From: Candidatus Sulfotelmatobacter sp.
GTDB taxonomy: Bacteria > Acidobacteriota > Terriglobia > Terriglobales > Acidobacteriaceae
Length of the DNA: 5,637 nucleotides
Reading direction: 5' to 3'
Assembly: GCA_030049565.1 (NCBI GenBank)
Contig: JASIKQ010000633.1
Location: 1 to 5,637, forward strand
Part shown: positions 1 to 4,974 of the stretch, piece by piece
Position numbering within the stretch: position 1 is the stretch's first letter
How the letters are laid out: each line of letters opens with the position of its first letter
Program-made: the position numbers and the translations under genes
Notes under the pieces: model-generated
The model's input: only the letters and a program-made list of their open reading frames with translations
Databases searched by the model: none
What the model was told of the DNA's origin: nothing

Positions 1-313
1 CGAGATCGGCCGTGTACGCCATTGGCCAGGCTTCATCGAAGTCGTTGACGCCCCAGATTAGGCGGCCTTCAATATCGCGCCAGGTGCCGAAATTCTCGAC
101 GTGAAGATCGCCGACCGCGAGAATCTGTGGAGCGCGCGCCAAGTCAGGGCAGACCTCGGGCCAAATCTGCGCCCAGCGGTAATATGTTGCGCGCAAAAAC
201 ATAAAAAGATCGCCCTTCATGCGCGCGTGTTTCAGCCGCAAGTCTTTACGCTCGATACGAGTGCGCCGGCCGAGCCAGTCTTCGAACAGGCCCGTAGCCT
301 TCACAACATTCAT
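1..313 (-). CDS. DUF2252 family protein, N-terminal 104 residues (runs off the window)
   Basis: Reading the minus strand from an ATG at 313 gives 104 uninterrupted codons to the window edge. The visible protein has FMFLRATYYRWAQ (residues 37-49), GDLHVENFG (68-76) and WGVNDFDEAWP (87-97). These are the hallmark blocks of DUF2252, a family of roughly 400 residues whose GDLHxxN and NDFD motifs resemble the catalytic and metal-binding loops of aminoglycoside-phosphotransferase-like kinases. The substrate and role of the family are not established, so I assign no reaction. The start is the first in-frame ATG. The bases before it (CGTTCCCCGC) hold no clear Shine-Dalgarno, so a later start such as Met32 is possible, though it would remove conserved-looking sequence. 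The gene is co-oriented with the ferredoxin upstream, but a 216-bp gap with an inverted repeat separates them, so separate transcription is likely. The family call is firm; the start is less so. Confidence 0.88.
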   Translation of the reverse strand, partial: MNVVKATGLFEDWLGRRTRIERKDLRLKHARMKGDLFMFLRATYYRWAQIWPEVCPDLARAPQILAVGDLHVENFGTWRDIEGRLIWGVNDFDEAWPMAYTADL

Positions 314-457
314 GCGGGGAACGATAAGAGGTTAGGCGGGCGAAGTCAAAGGGAAACCCGTTTCACCAGCAAGTCGCCTGAAAACAAGCGATCACAAGAC
401 GGGCGTTGTTTTCTCAACCCCTCTGTGCTTCTGTGGCGAGATACTCGCACAAATCGA

Positions 458-502
458 ACCGGCGCTGGGTGCCGAACTCGTCAGTCCACGCCCTGCGCCG
501 GT
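458..502 (-). terminator. Inverted repeat downstream of the ferredoxin gene, possible terminator
   Basis: The arms ACCGGCGCTGGG (458-469) and CCCTGCGCCGGT (491-502) are complementary at 11 of 12 positions: eight pairs, one T-T mismatch, three pairs. The loop is 21 nt. It begins 28 nt past the ferredoxin stop. No U-run follows on either strand and the loop is long, so it is not a classical intrinsic terminator. It could be a 3' end-stabilising hairpin, a factor-dependent stop region, or a binding site. A second small hairpin lies just beyond it (GCGAG at 436-440 with CTCGC at 444-448). Confidence 0.3.
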
Positions 503-529
503 CAGTGTGCGCCCAGAGGAGGCGCAAGC

Positions 530-784
530 TCAGTTTTTGTAATAGGCAGCGTTGCGCTCAATAAACTCCTTCTTGTCTTCGGGCACATCGTCGAGCGCCA
601 TAATCGACTCCGAAGTGCAAACCGGAAGACATGCGCCGCAGTCGATGCACTCTACGGGATCCACGAACATCTGCGTGGCCGCGTCGAACCCCGGCTCATC
701 CTTCTTAGGGTGAATGCAATCGGTAGGGCAGACGTCCACACAAAGAGCGTCTTTAATGCAGGCATCGGTAATTATATAGGCCAT
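530..784 (-). CDS. Small di-cluster ferredoxin, probably 3Fe-4S/4Fe-4S
   Basis: This 84-residue cytoplasmic electron carrier begins MAYIITDACI, like Azotobacter FdI-type seven-iron ferredoxins. It has C9-x5-C15-x3-C19-P, C23 in the PTDC turn, and C46-x2-C49-x2-C52-x3-C56. The second block plus C19 would ligate a 4Fe-4S cluster. C9, C15 and C56 would ligate the other. The cysteine normally found three residues after the first is an aspartate here (Asp12), which favours 3Fe-4S. Compared with the usual C-x7-C spacing, the first loop is two residues short, and C56 is followed by Thr instead of the usual Pro. The tail DDVPEDKKEFIERNAAYY is typical of the subfamily. The ATG at 784 is chosen over an upstream in-frame start at 865 because it has GGAG 8 nt before it and matches the family N-terminus. 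No redox partner gene is adjacent. A CRP/FNR-like promoter lies upstream. Confidence 0.93.
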   Translation of the reverse strand: MAYIITDACIKDALCVDVCPTDCIHPKKDEPGFDAATQMFVDPVECIDCGACLPVCTSESIMALDDVPEDKKEFIERNAAYYKN

Positions 785-792
785 GAAAAAAT

Positions 793-796
793 CTCC
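793..796 (-). promoter_or_regulatory. Ribosome binding site of the ferredoxin gene
   Basis: GGAG on the minus strand, with 8 nt to the ATG at 784. It decides the start: the longer reading from 865 would add 27 residues (including CVSVCS) that do not belong to this ferredoxin family, and would place the CRP-like operator inside the coding sequence. Confidence 0.7.
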
Positions 797-816
797 GATA
801 AGAATTGCCTTGATTC

Positions 817-865
817 GATTGTCAGTGTAGGAGCAAACAGAGACGCAGTCGGTGATGGCTGTCAC
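817..865 (-). promoter_or_regulatory. Predicted CRP/FNR-activated (class II) promoter of the ferredoxin gene
   Basis: On the minus strand, GTGACAGCCATCAC (865-852) has the GTGA-N6-TCAC form of CRP/FNR-family operators. Exactly 22 nt further is a -10-like TACACT (829-824). Counting the -10 as -12 to -7 puts transcription start at 817, leaving a 32-nt leader before the ATG, and puts the dyad centre at -41.5, the standard class II activator position. No good -35 hexamer is present, as expected for an activator-dependent promoter. The regulator and its signal cannot be read from sequence. GTGA half-sites favour a CRP-like over an FNR-like (TTGAT) recognition helix. Confidence 0.5.
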
Positions 866-911
866 TTAGCATTGTGAGCCGGGGTCGCAGAGCCAAGTTG
901 AATGGAAGCGT

Positions 912-934
912 CGAAAAAAGAGAAACTTTTTTCG
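912..934. repeat. A6/T6 inverted repeat between the two divergent promoters
   Basis: CGAAAAAAG (912-920) and CTTTTTTCG (926-934) are perfect reverse complements around a 5-nt AGAAA centre. It lies between the two GTGA-N6-TCAC sites and ends 12 bp before the right-hand one. It could be an intrinsically bent or UP-like element bound by RNA polymerase alpha subunits, or a protein-binding dyad. As a transcript hairpin it would be weak. Confidence 0.45.
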
Positions 935-946
935 TCACACAGATAG

Positions 947-995
947 GTGACAGCGGTCACGGAACTAAAAACTCTCTTATGCCAGAATGTCGCCA
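947..995 (+). promoter_or_regulatory. Predicted rightward CRP/FNR-activated (class II) promoter
   Basis: GTGACAGCGGTCAC (947-960) is a GTGA-N6-TCAC dyad sharing 12 of 14 bases with the ferredoxin-side site read in its own direction. Exactly 22 nt later is CAGAAT (983-988), which matches a -10 box at four of six positions. This puts the start at 995 and the dyad centre at -41.5, the same geometry as the ferredoxin promoter. No convincing -35 is present. It would transcribe the structured block at 996-1196 and possibly the small gene at 1312. The -10 alone is weak; the confidence comes from the matched spacing and sequence of the two sites. Confidence 0.45.
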
Positions 996-1200
996 TTGAA
1001 ACTAGTCCTTACTAGTTACAAGATCGCCCGGCTCCAAACCCACAGAACCCCACAGAGCCGTTACCCCAGACGGCAGGGGCCGGGCGCCTTTAATTACACT
1101 GGAAATAGTTAGCGCAGCGGCCCATCGCCGCGTTTGCAAAATCTTCAGCGCGATGTGTTGGTTCGCACACACTGCCGTCATAAACCCACTATTTCCCAAG
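995..1200 (+). ncRNA. Candidate structured RNA (small RNA or long 5' leader), unidentified
   Basis: No convincing protein gene lies here, but three consecutive helical modules can be drawn. Module A pairs 996-1006 with 1011-1021: 11 positions, one A-A mismatch, CCTT loop. Module B pairs CGCCCGGCTCC (1025-1035) with GGGGCCGGGCG (1076-1086), continuous over 11 pairs with one U-G wobble, enclosing a hairpin GCCGT/ACGGC (1057-1061 with 1070-1074). Module C is closed by GGAAATAGT (1101-1109) with ACTATTTCC (1188-1196) and contains two hairpins, GCGGC/GCCGC (1117-1121 with 1127-1131) and TGTGT/ACACA (1154-1158 with 1167-1171), forming a three-way junction. The wobble pair is tolerated only in plus-strand RNA, and the predicted start at 995 immediately precedes module A. 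I do not recognise a known family. No strong U-run terminator follows module B (CCTTTAATT) or C. Confidence 0.4.
996..1021. repeat. 26-bp inverted repeat at the predicted start site, operator or 5' hairpin
   Basis: AACTAGT (1000-1006) and ACTAGTT (1011-1017) are perfect reverse complements separated by CCTT. The symmetry continues outward, after one mismatched pair (999/1018), with TTG (996-998) and CAA (1019-1021). No U-run follows, so it is not a terminator. Lying at +2 to +27 of the predicted rightward transcript, it could be a repressor operator or the 5' stabilising stem of the RNA. Confidence 0.6.
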
Positions 1201-1311
1201 CCGCAATCGGTCTAAGTCCTTCCATTCCAGGCCGTTGTGTTAGGCCATCTTTGTGCAACCGTTACTAACATCAAAGCCAAGCACTTGAAAGAGACCGAGT
1301 AGAGAAGATAC

Positions 1312-1497
1312 ATGCAGATGGCAATCACATTCCTGGCGATCGTGGCAGGCCTGACATTCTCGATTGCCGTGGCATTGCTCGCGGAAGAGTGGATCTTCGG
1401 TCAAATATTCCGGTTATTCTTTGCGCGGAATGGCCGCCTATCCGCAGATCACGGCCATTTGCCGCCTGCTTCATCGAAAACCGATATAGATAACTGA
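1312..1497 (+). CDS. Putative single-helix membrane miniprotein, 61 residues
   Basis: I do not recognise a family. The predicted protein has a hydrophobic segment from about residues 4 to 24 (AITFLAIVAGLTFSIAVALL), then an amphipathic stretch with acidic then aromatic and basic residues (AEEWIFGQIFRLFFARNGR), and a short polar tail. This fits a one-pass inner-membrane peptide. GAGAAG (1302-1307) lies 4 nt before the ATG at 1312 and 10 nt before a second in-frame ATG at 1318, so the start may be residue 3. It is the first plus-strand gene after the predicted promoter at 947-995, implying a leader of about 317 nt if cotranscribed. It ends 55 nt before the YjbQ gene. The membrane-like composition and ribosome site argue for a real gene, but its short length leaves doubt. 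Confidence 0.5.
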   Translation: MQMAITFLAIVAGLTFSIAVALLAEEWIFGQIFRLFFARNGRLSADHGHLPPASSKTDIDN

Positions 1498-1530
1498 TTG
1501 AGCGCGGCCACGGCTTTTGCCGCGTACAAT
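1498..1530 (+). promoter_or_regulatory. Inverted repeat and -10-like box upstream of the YjbQ gene
   Basis: CGCGGC (1503-1508) and GCCGCG (1519-1524) form a 6-bp inverted repeat, with an alternative nested CGGC-TTTT-GCCG hairpin at 1511-1522, directly followed by TACAAT (1525-1530). TACAAT is a good -10 match and would start transcription near 1537, 16 nt before the YjbQ ATG. The best -35-like box, TTGAGC (1498-1503), is 21 nt away, which is too far for a standard promoter. The repeat could instead be a weak end signal for the small upstream gene. Confidence 0.3.
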
Positions 1531-1540
1531 CCTCCATAAC

Positions 1541-1545
1541 AGGAG
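1541..1545 (+). promoter_or_regulatory. Ribosome binding site of the YjbQ gene
   Basis: AGGAG lies 7 nt before the ATG at 1553. It selects this start over an in-frame TTG at 1517, which would begin inside the inverted repeat and lacks a ribosome site. Confidence 0.8.
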
Positions 1546-1552
1546 CTACGCG

Positions 1553-1966
1553 ATGAAGGTTGTCACCGAATATTTGAAATTCCACACGAAAACTCACCGG
1601 GCTTATGTGCACATTACACCGCAGGTGGAAGAAATTGTGCGCAAGAGCGGCGTGAAGGAAGGGATGGTGCTGGTTTCGGCTATGCACATCACGGCCGGTG
1701 TCTACGTCAACGATAATGAGAGCGGACTGATCGAAGATATCGATCAATGGCTGGAACATCTCGCCCCTTTTCGCAAGAATTATAAGCACCACGAGACGGG
1801 CGAGGACAACGGCGACTCGCATCTGAAGGCGCTTCTGATTCACCACGAAGTCATCGTCCCCATCACCGCCGGCAAGCTCGACTTCGGAACCTGGCAGCGC
1901 ATCTTCTACGCCGAATTCGACGGCCAGCGGGACAAGCGCGTGATTGTGAAAGTGATGGGAGAGTGA
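1553..1966 (+). CDS. yjbQ: YjbQ/UPF0047 family protein (secondary thiamine-phosphate synthase type)
   Basis: This 137-residue cytoplasmic protein has the usual family length. The family core is clear: [21 protein letters not shown] (38-58; His45, Asn53), [20 protein letters not shown] (62-81), a [13 protein letters not shown] stretch (83-95; Asn86, Asp88, His90), [25 protein letters not shown] (100-124) and a basic KRVIVKV end. The conserved His and Asn/Asp residues cluster at a presumed metal-binding pocket. E. coli YjbQ has been reported to give weak thiamine-phosphate synthase activity, which is the source of the family name; the physiological reaction remains uncertain. No thiamine gene is nearby, and the 55-nt upstream gap is too short for a TPP riboswitch. 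The DUF4337 gene follows after 62 nt, possibly in the same transcript. Confidence 0.93.
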   Translation: MKVVTEYLKFHTKTHRAYVHITPQVEEIVRKSGVKEGMVLVSAMHITAGVYVNDNESGLIEDIDQWLEHLAPFRKNYKHHETGEDNGDSHLKALLIHHEVIVPITAGKLDFGTWQRIFYAEFDGQRDKRVIVKVMGE

Positions 1967-1967
1967 A

Positions 1968-1986
1968 GAGCGGTCGGAGACTGCTT
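1968..1986 (+). terminator. Hairpin just after the YjbQ stop, weak terminator or intercistronic stem
   Basis: GAGCGGTC (1968-1975) can pair with GACTGCTT (1979-1986) around a GGA loop. It forms eight pairs, two of them G-U wobbles on the plus strand. It begins one nucleotide after the stop codon. Only a broken U content follows (GCTTGAAC), so it could equally be an mRNA-stabilising stem between two cotranscribed genes. Confidence 0.3.
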
Positions 1987-2028
1987 GCTTGAACACAGGC
2001 GAATCCGTAACATCGTGAGCTTACGTCC

Positions 2029-2553
2029 ATGAGCGCCGACGAACTCCAGGAACTGCAAGAACACGCCGAGCACGCCCACGGCGATCCCAGCCTTGCACCG
2101 GTGTCGTTGACCATGGCTGTGCTTGCCGTGCTCGTCGCAGTTGTGGCGCTGCTCGGGCATCGCGCGCATACGGAAGAAGTGGTGCTGCAAGCGAAGGCGT
2201 CGGATCAGTGGTCATATTACCAGGCCAAGAACATCCGTCAGCATGAAGATGAATTGTTCGTCGCCGCGAATAACGGGGTTGCTGAGGCGACCCGCCAGAA
2301 ATATCTCCAGGAAGCGGAGCGTTACAGCCACGAGAAAGAGGAAATTCAGACCGAGGCGCGGTCACTGGAGCGGGAGGTCGGCAAAGAAAGGCGCCGCGCC
2401 GACCGTTACGACCTGGCAGAAGTTTTTCTCGAGATCGGACTGGTCATTACTTCGATCACGCTACTTTCCGGCCGGCGAATGTTTTGGCATCTAGGAATTG
2501 TATTCAGTGTGATCGGGATGGTGCTGGCGGTTACCGCAGCGGTGGTGCACTGA
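2029..2553 (+). CDS. DUF4337 family membrane protein
   Basis: This 174-residue protein has a short acidic and histidine-containing N-terminus (DELQELQEHAEHAHGD), a membrane helix at about 25-43, the family signature GHRAHTEEVVLQAKASDQW with SYYQAKNIR after it (43-70), and a long charged, probably coiled-coil region (85-125). Two more helices follow at about 128-147 and 152-172, separated by a tight SGRRMFWH turn. This is the DUF4337 layout, with a large soluble loop between helix 1 and helices 2-3. The function of the family is unknown; a cytoplasmic-membrane scaffold or sensor is only a guess. The ribosome site is weak (GTGAG about 10 nt upstream) and lies between CGTAA (2006-2010) and TTACG (2021-2025), which could fold and mask it. 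It follows YjbQ by 62 nt on the same strand. Confidence 0.88.
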   Translation: MSADELQELQEHAEHAHGDPSLAPVSLTMAVLAVLVAVVALLGHRAHTEEVVLQAKASDQWSYYQAKNIRQHEDELFVAANNGVAEATRQKYLQEAERYSHEKEEIQTEARSLEREVGKERRRADRYDLAEVFLEIGLVITSITLLSGRRMFWHLGIVFSVIGMVLAVTAAVVH

Positions 2554-2602
2554 AAGGTATCGTCGCGCAATCGATCTCCGGCTGTAGCGGGCAGCGAGAC
2601 TG

Positions 2603-2624
2603 TCTTGGTGCAGCTGCATCAAGA
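2603..2624. terminator. Near-perfect 22-bp palindrome in the convergent gap
   Basis: The sequence is symmetrical around AGCT at 2612-2615. Each side has nine bases that pair, except for one G-T position (2608/2619), which is a G-U wobble in plus-strand RNA. It lies 49 nt past the DUF4337 stop and 17 nt past the VWFA-gene stop. That is where a shared end signal for two converging transcripts is expected. Neither side has a U-run, so a classical intrinsic terminator is not shown. A dimeric protein site is an alternative. Confidence 0.35.
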
Positions 2625-2641
2625 AGATGGTTGCCTAGCAT

Positions 2642-4963
2642 TCAATCCTGCGACTTGGGAGCGAAGTAGCCGCGCCTCGCCTGAACGCTCAACTTTCTGG
2701 CGCCTTCCAACGTAACCTTCAGCTTATGAAATTTGCCGTCTGGTTTTGGCGGCGAAAAACCTAGAACATACAAGCTGTCTGGCGGCGTAGTCTGCTGAAA
2801 TCCCTGATACAGGTCGTTGTTGTTGCGGAAAAACAGTCCCCCGCTCCCGCTGGAAAGATCGGCCAGCACGTCCGCGGGCGTCGACGTACTCCGGAATTCG
2901 ACGGAATCGCTGGTTCCAAGTCCGCTTGGGTCGAGAACGCTGATGATCACCTGGGCGCGAAGCGCCTCATCGACGATTTGTGTTTCCGCCTCCTCCATTT
3001 CAGCAATCGGGAACCCCGGGGAAACCAGAATGACACTGCGCTGGCCCGGGGCGTTGGAAATTCCGCGAACCGTCTCTTTCAACATCGCCAACGAAGCCTG
3101 GCTTTCAGTCCGGCCGGCAAGTAACACTTGGGCCGCGGTGGACAGCGCAAGCGCCCCCGCTGCTATCCGGGCGTTCGGATCGTCGGCATAGGCACAGTGC
3201 AGCGCTTCTTGGACAGCTTGAGTTAAAGCCAGAGCATCGTTCTGGTTCTGAATCAAATCCGCCTGCGCATAACTGATGTCGGGACAACGAACCGACCCTG
3301 TAGCCGTCATAGGATTGGGGCGAATGCGGCCCAAGGCATCGCTCAACTTGGCAACATCGTTGGTGAAATCGAGAACAACCTTGCCGGAAAGCGTGAGGAT
3401 CGCCGCGCGATCACCGGACCGCAGCTCGGCAAGGTGGCGTTTGGCAGCCTCGCGGGCGTGGAGCAGATCATCGAGCGATGCATGAATGTCATCGAAAACA
3501 TAGGCGAGGAATCGCGTCTCGCGGCCGCCGGCTTGGCGCGGACTTTCGGCCGCCCGCTGTCCGGAGTTTGCGGTACCGTCGAGCCTCTCCAGAGCGAACT
3601 GAGTGATCAACTGCGGACGCTGGTCGTCGAATAGCCGGAAGTTCGATTTCTGGAGATCGTCAACGGTGCGGCCATGAGAATCGCGCACGATTGTAGGTAC
3701 CAGGACAAGTCTGACTGTGGACTTGAAAATGGGCAGTTGCTGATCAGGAGGTTTGTTGGGCGTACCAGCGGCGGCCACATCGGTGTGCATTACCGGCTGT
3801 GTTTTCGCAAGGTTGTTGCTATACATCGCGGCGGCGGTCGCGGTGGCTTCAATCAGCTTTTGCCTTTGCTCAACTTCAGCGATTTGCGTGTTCCAGAACC
3901 CGGCCGTGATGCTCGCACCGCGCGAAAGATCAAAGATCGGAAGTCTGTTCAAATCAGGGAGCGTTGGGATAGATACCGCCGTAGCAGGCGGCGTTGCAGG
4001 AGGATGGGGTTCGGTGGGCGCTTCATCAGTCAAAACGTGCGCGCGGGCGGCGAACTTGTGCCAATGGTTGAAAGTCAGCCGATCGTGCCAGCAATGGCTG
4101 GCGGCCACAGTAGGGCAGTTGATATCAACGGCGCGTACGGGCAGTACGAAGCTGGATCCATCCCCCAGTCTTATATCGGCGTAGTCAATGATTGTGCTCG
4201 CCAGACGTATTGGAAAATCAGTTTCGATGTCATCAGTTTTGCGCTCCAGTCGCACCAATTGCAAAGTTGCTTTGCTAATCCATAAACGGCCTCTGAAACC
4301 GGGAAACGTGGCCTTGTCCGGTGTTTCGATTCGCCATACCCGATTGTTTTTCCTTTCTACCCTGAAATCGAAAATCAGAACCCGGGTCGAACGCAGCCCA
4401 TCTTCCTTCACGAATTTGAACTCGGTCGCGCTCGTGGGAGCAAAGATGCCCCTCAGATCAGCGGCAAATTCTCCCCACGACCAGGGGAGCTTCTCCATTA
4501 CGAACTCGGGTGGCTGGCCGTTGACTTTGATATCGCTGAAGCGCTCTCGTCCTTGTTCATATCGGATGTCTGCTGTAACCCTGCCATTCTGCTCTTCCCT
4601 CCCGAGTTCGTCCTCTTGATATCGCTCTCTGATTTCTTGGCCAATCACGTCGGGAAGCTTCCAGCGTAGAGACAGCGCGAACTCGCAGACGGCCCGTAGG
4701 GCCTCCGCCCTTGCTTTCCCCTTCGCCAGGCTATCGCAGTATTCGGCGACACCCTCAGGCTCTGTCAAATCGTACGCCTGGAATCGGTTTTCGGAGGTTT
4801 GTTGGGCAGGAAGACCGCTAAGGCTTGGGAAGGCATTCGATGAATCAAAGAGAGCGGCGGATGGGCTTTGTCGGCTTTTTGAGGTTTCACTCTGGCTTGT
4901 CGCGCAGAGTAAGAGGATGATAGAAACCCCACGTCGTCCGAGCAATGCCCGACGTACCTTCAC
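2642..4963 (-). CDS. Secreted VWFA-related (acidobacterial type) protein with a large N-terminal region
   Basis: 773 residues. The N-terminus (VRRALLGRRGVSIILLLCATSQS) is a signal peptide; LLLC is a poor lipobox, so ordinary export is more likely. Residues about 110-310 form a soluble beta-rich region (GRVTADIRYEQGRERF, then RGRLWISKATLQLVRLE at 224-240) that resembles the LolA/LolB-like lipoprotein-carrier folds frequent in this phylum; this part is only suggestive. A Pro/Thr/Ala-rich linker covers 312-335. Residues about 415-770 are a VWFA-related domain: STVRLVLVPTIVRDSHGRTVDDLQ, AYVFDDIHAS (487-496, where DxHxS replaces the metal-site DxSxS), SGDRAAILT (516-524), SVILVSPGF (643-651), then YVLGFSPP with GKFHKLKV, and QARRGYFAP at the end. 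Such domains are thought to mediate protein contacts; the partner is unknown. The start is GTG at 4963 with GAGG 7 nt upstream, 10 nt after the ABC permease stop, so cotranscription is likely. Confidence 0.9.
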   Translation of the reverse strand: MKVRRALLGRRGVSIILLLCATSQSETSKSRQSPSAALFDSSNAFPSLSGLPAQQTSENRFQAYDLTEPEGVAEYCDSLAKGKARAEALRAVCEFALSLRWKLPDVIGQEIRERYQEDELGREEQNGRVTADIRYEQGRERFSDIKVNGQPPEFVMEKLPWSWGEFAADLRGIFAPTSATEFKFVKEDGLRSTRVLIFDFRVERKNNRVWRIETPDKATFPGFRGRLWISKATLQLVRLERKTDDIETDFPIRLASTIIDYADIRLGDGSSFVLPVRAVDINCPTVAASHCWHDRLTFNHWHKFAARAHVLTDEAPTEPHPPATPPATAVSIPTLPDLNRLPIFDLSRGASITAGFWNTQIAEVEQRQKLIEATATAAAMYSNNLAKTQPVMHTDVAAAGTPNKPPDQQLPIFKSTVRLVLVPTIVRDSHGRTVDDLQKSNFRLFDDQRPQLITQFALERLDGTANSGQRAAESPRQAGGRETRFLAYVFDDIHASLDDLLHAREAAKRHLAELRSGDRAAILTLSGKVVLDFTNDVAKLSDALGRIRPNPMTATGSVRCPDISYAQADLIQNQNDALALTQAVQEALHCAYADDPNARIAAGALALSTAAQVLLAGRTESQASLAMLKETVRGISNAPGQRSVILVSPGFPIAEMEEAETQIVDEALRAQVIISVLDPSGLGTSDSVEFRSTSTPADVLADLSSGSGGLFFRNNNDLYQGFQQTTPPDSLYVLGFSPPKPDGKFHKLKVTLEGARKLSVQARRGYFAPKSQD

Positions 4964-4970
4964 AGCGTCA

Positions 4971-4974
4971 CCTC
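4971..4974 (-). promoter_or_regulatory. Ribosome binding site of the VWFA-protein gene, overlapping the permease stop
   Basis: GAGG on the minus strand (4974-4971) lies 7 nt before the GTG start at 4963. Its first G is also the last base of the TAG stop of the upstream permease gene, so translation of the two genes could be coupled. It supports GTG rather than an internal ATG as the start, which also preserves the signal peptide. Confidence 0.65.

Noticed and set aside
785..865. 27-residue N-terminal extension of the ferredoxin
   Set aside because: The extension is foreign to the family, while GGAG sits 8 nt before the inner ATG. The extension region holds the predicted promoter.
101..877. 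258-residue plus-strand open frame over the DUF2252 and ferredoxin region
   Set aside because: It runs antisense to two clear protein families, has a composition full of Arg, Cys and His with no domain logic, and no ribosome site.
1002..1199. 65-residue minus-strand open frame in the large gap
   Set aside because: It starts with TTG without a ribosome site, has no recognisable domain, and coincides with the inverted repeats that explain the region better as RNA. It cannot be fully excluded without comparative data.
1498..1552. TPP riboswitch upstream of the thiamine-related YjbQ gene
   Set aside because: The gap is only 55 nt and lacks the CUGAUGAG-type conserved core, so a TPP riboswitch does not fit.
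1553..1575. GTGA-N6-TCAC-like site at the YjbQ start (ATGAAGGTTGTCAC)
   Set aside because: Only one half matches, and it lies inside the coding start. It is better explained by the codons.
2642..4963. Several plus-strand open frames antisense to the VWFA gene (for example 3674-4285 and 4188-4619)
   Set aside because: They are shadows of a high-GC gene. The minus-strand frame has a signal peptide, a known domain and a well-placed ribosome site.
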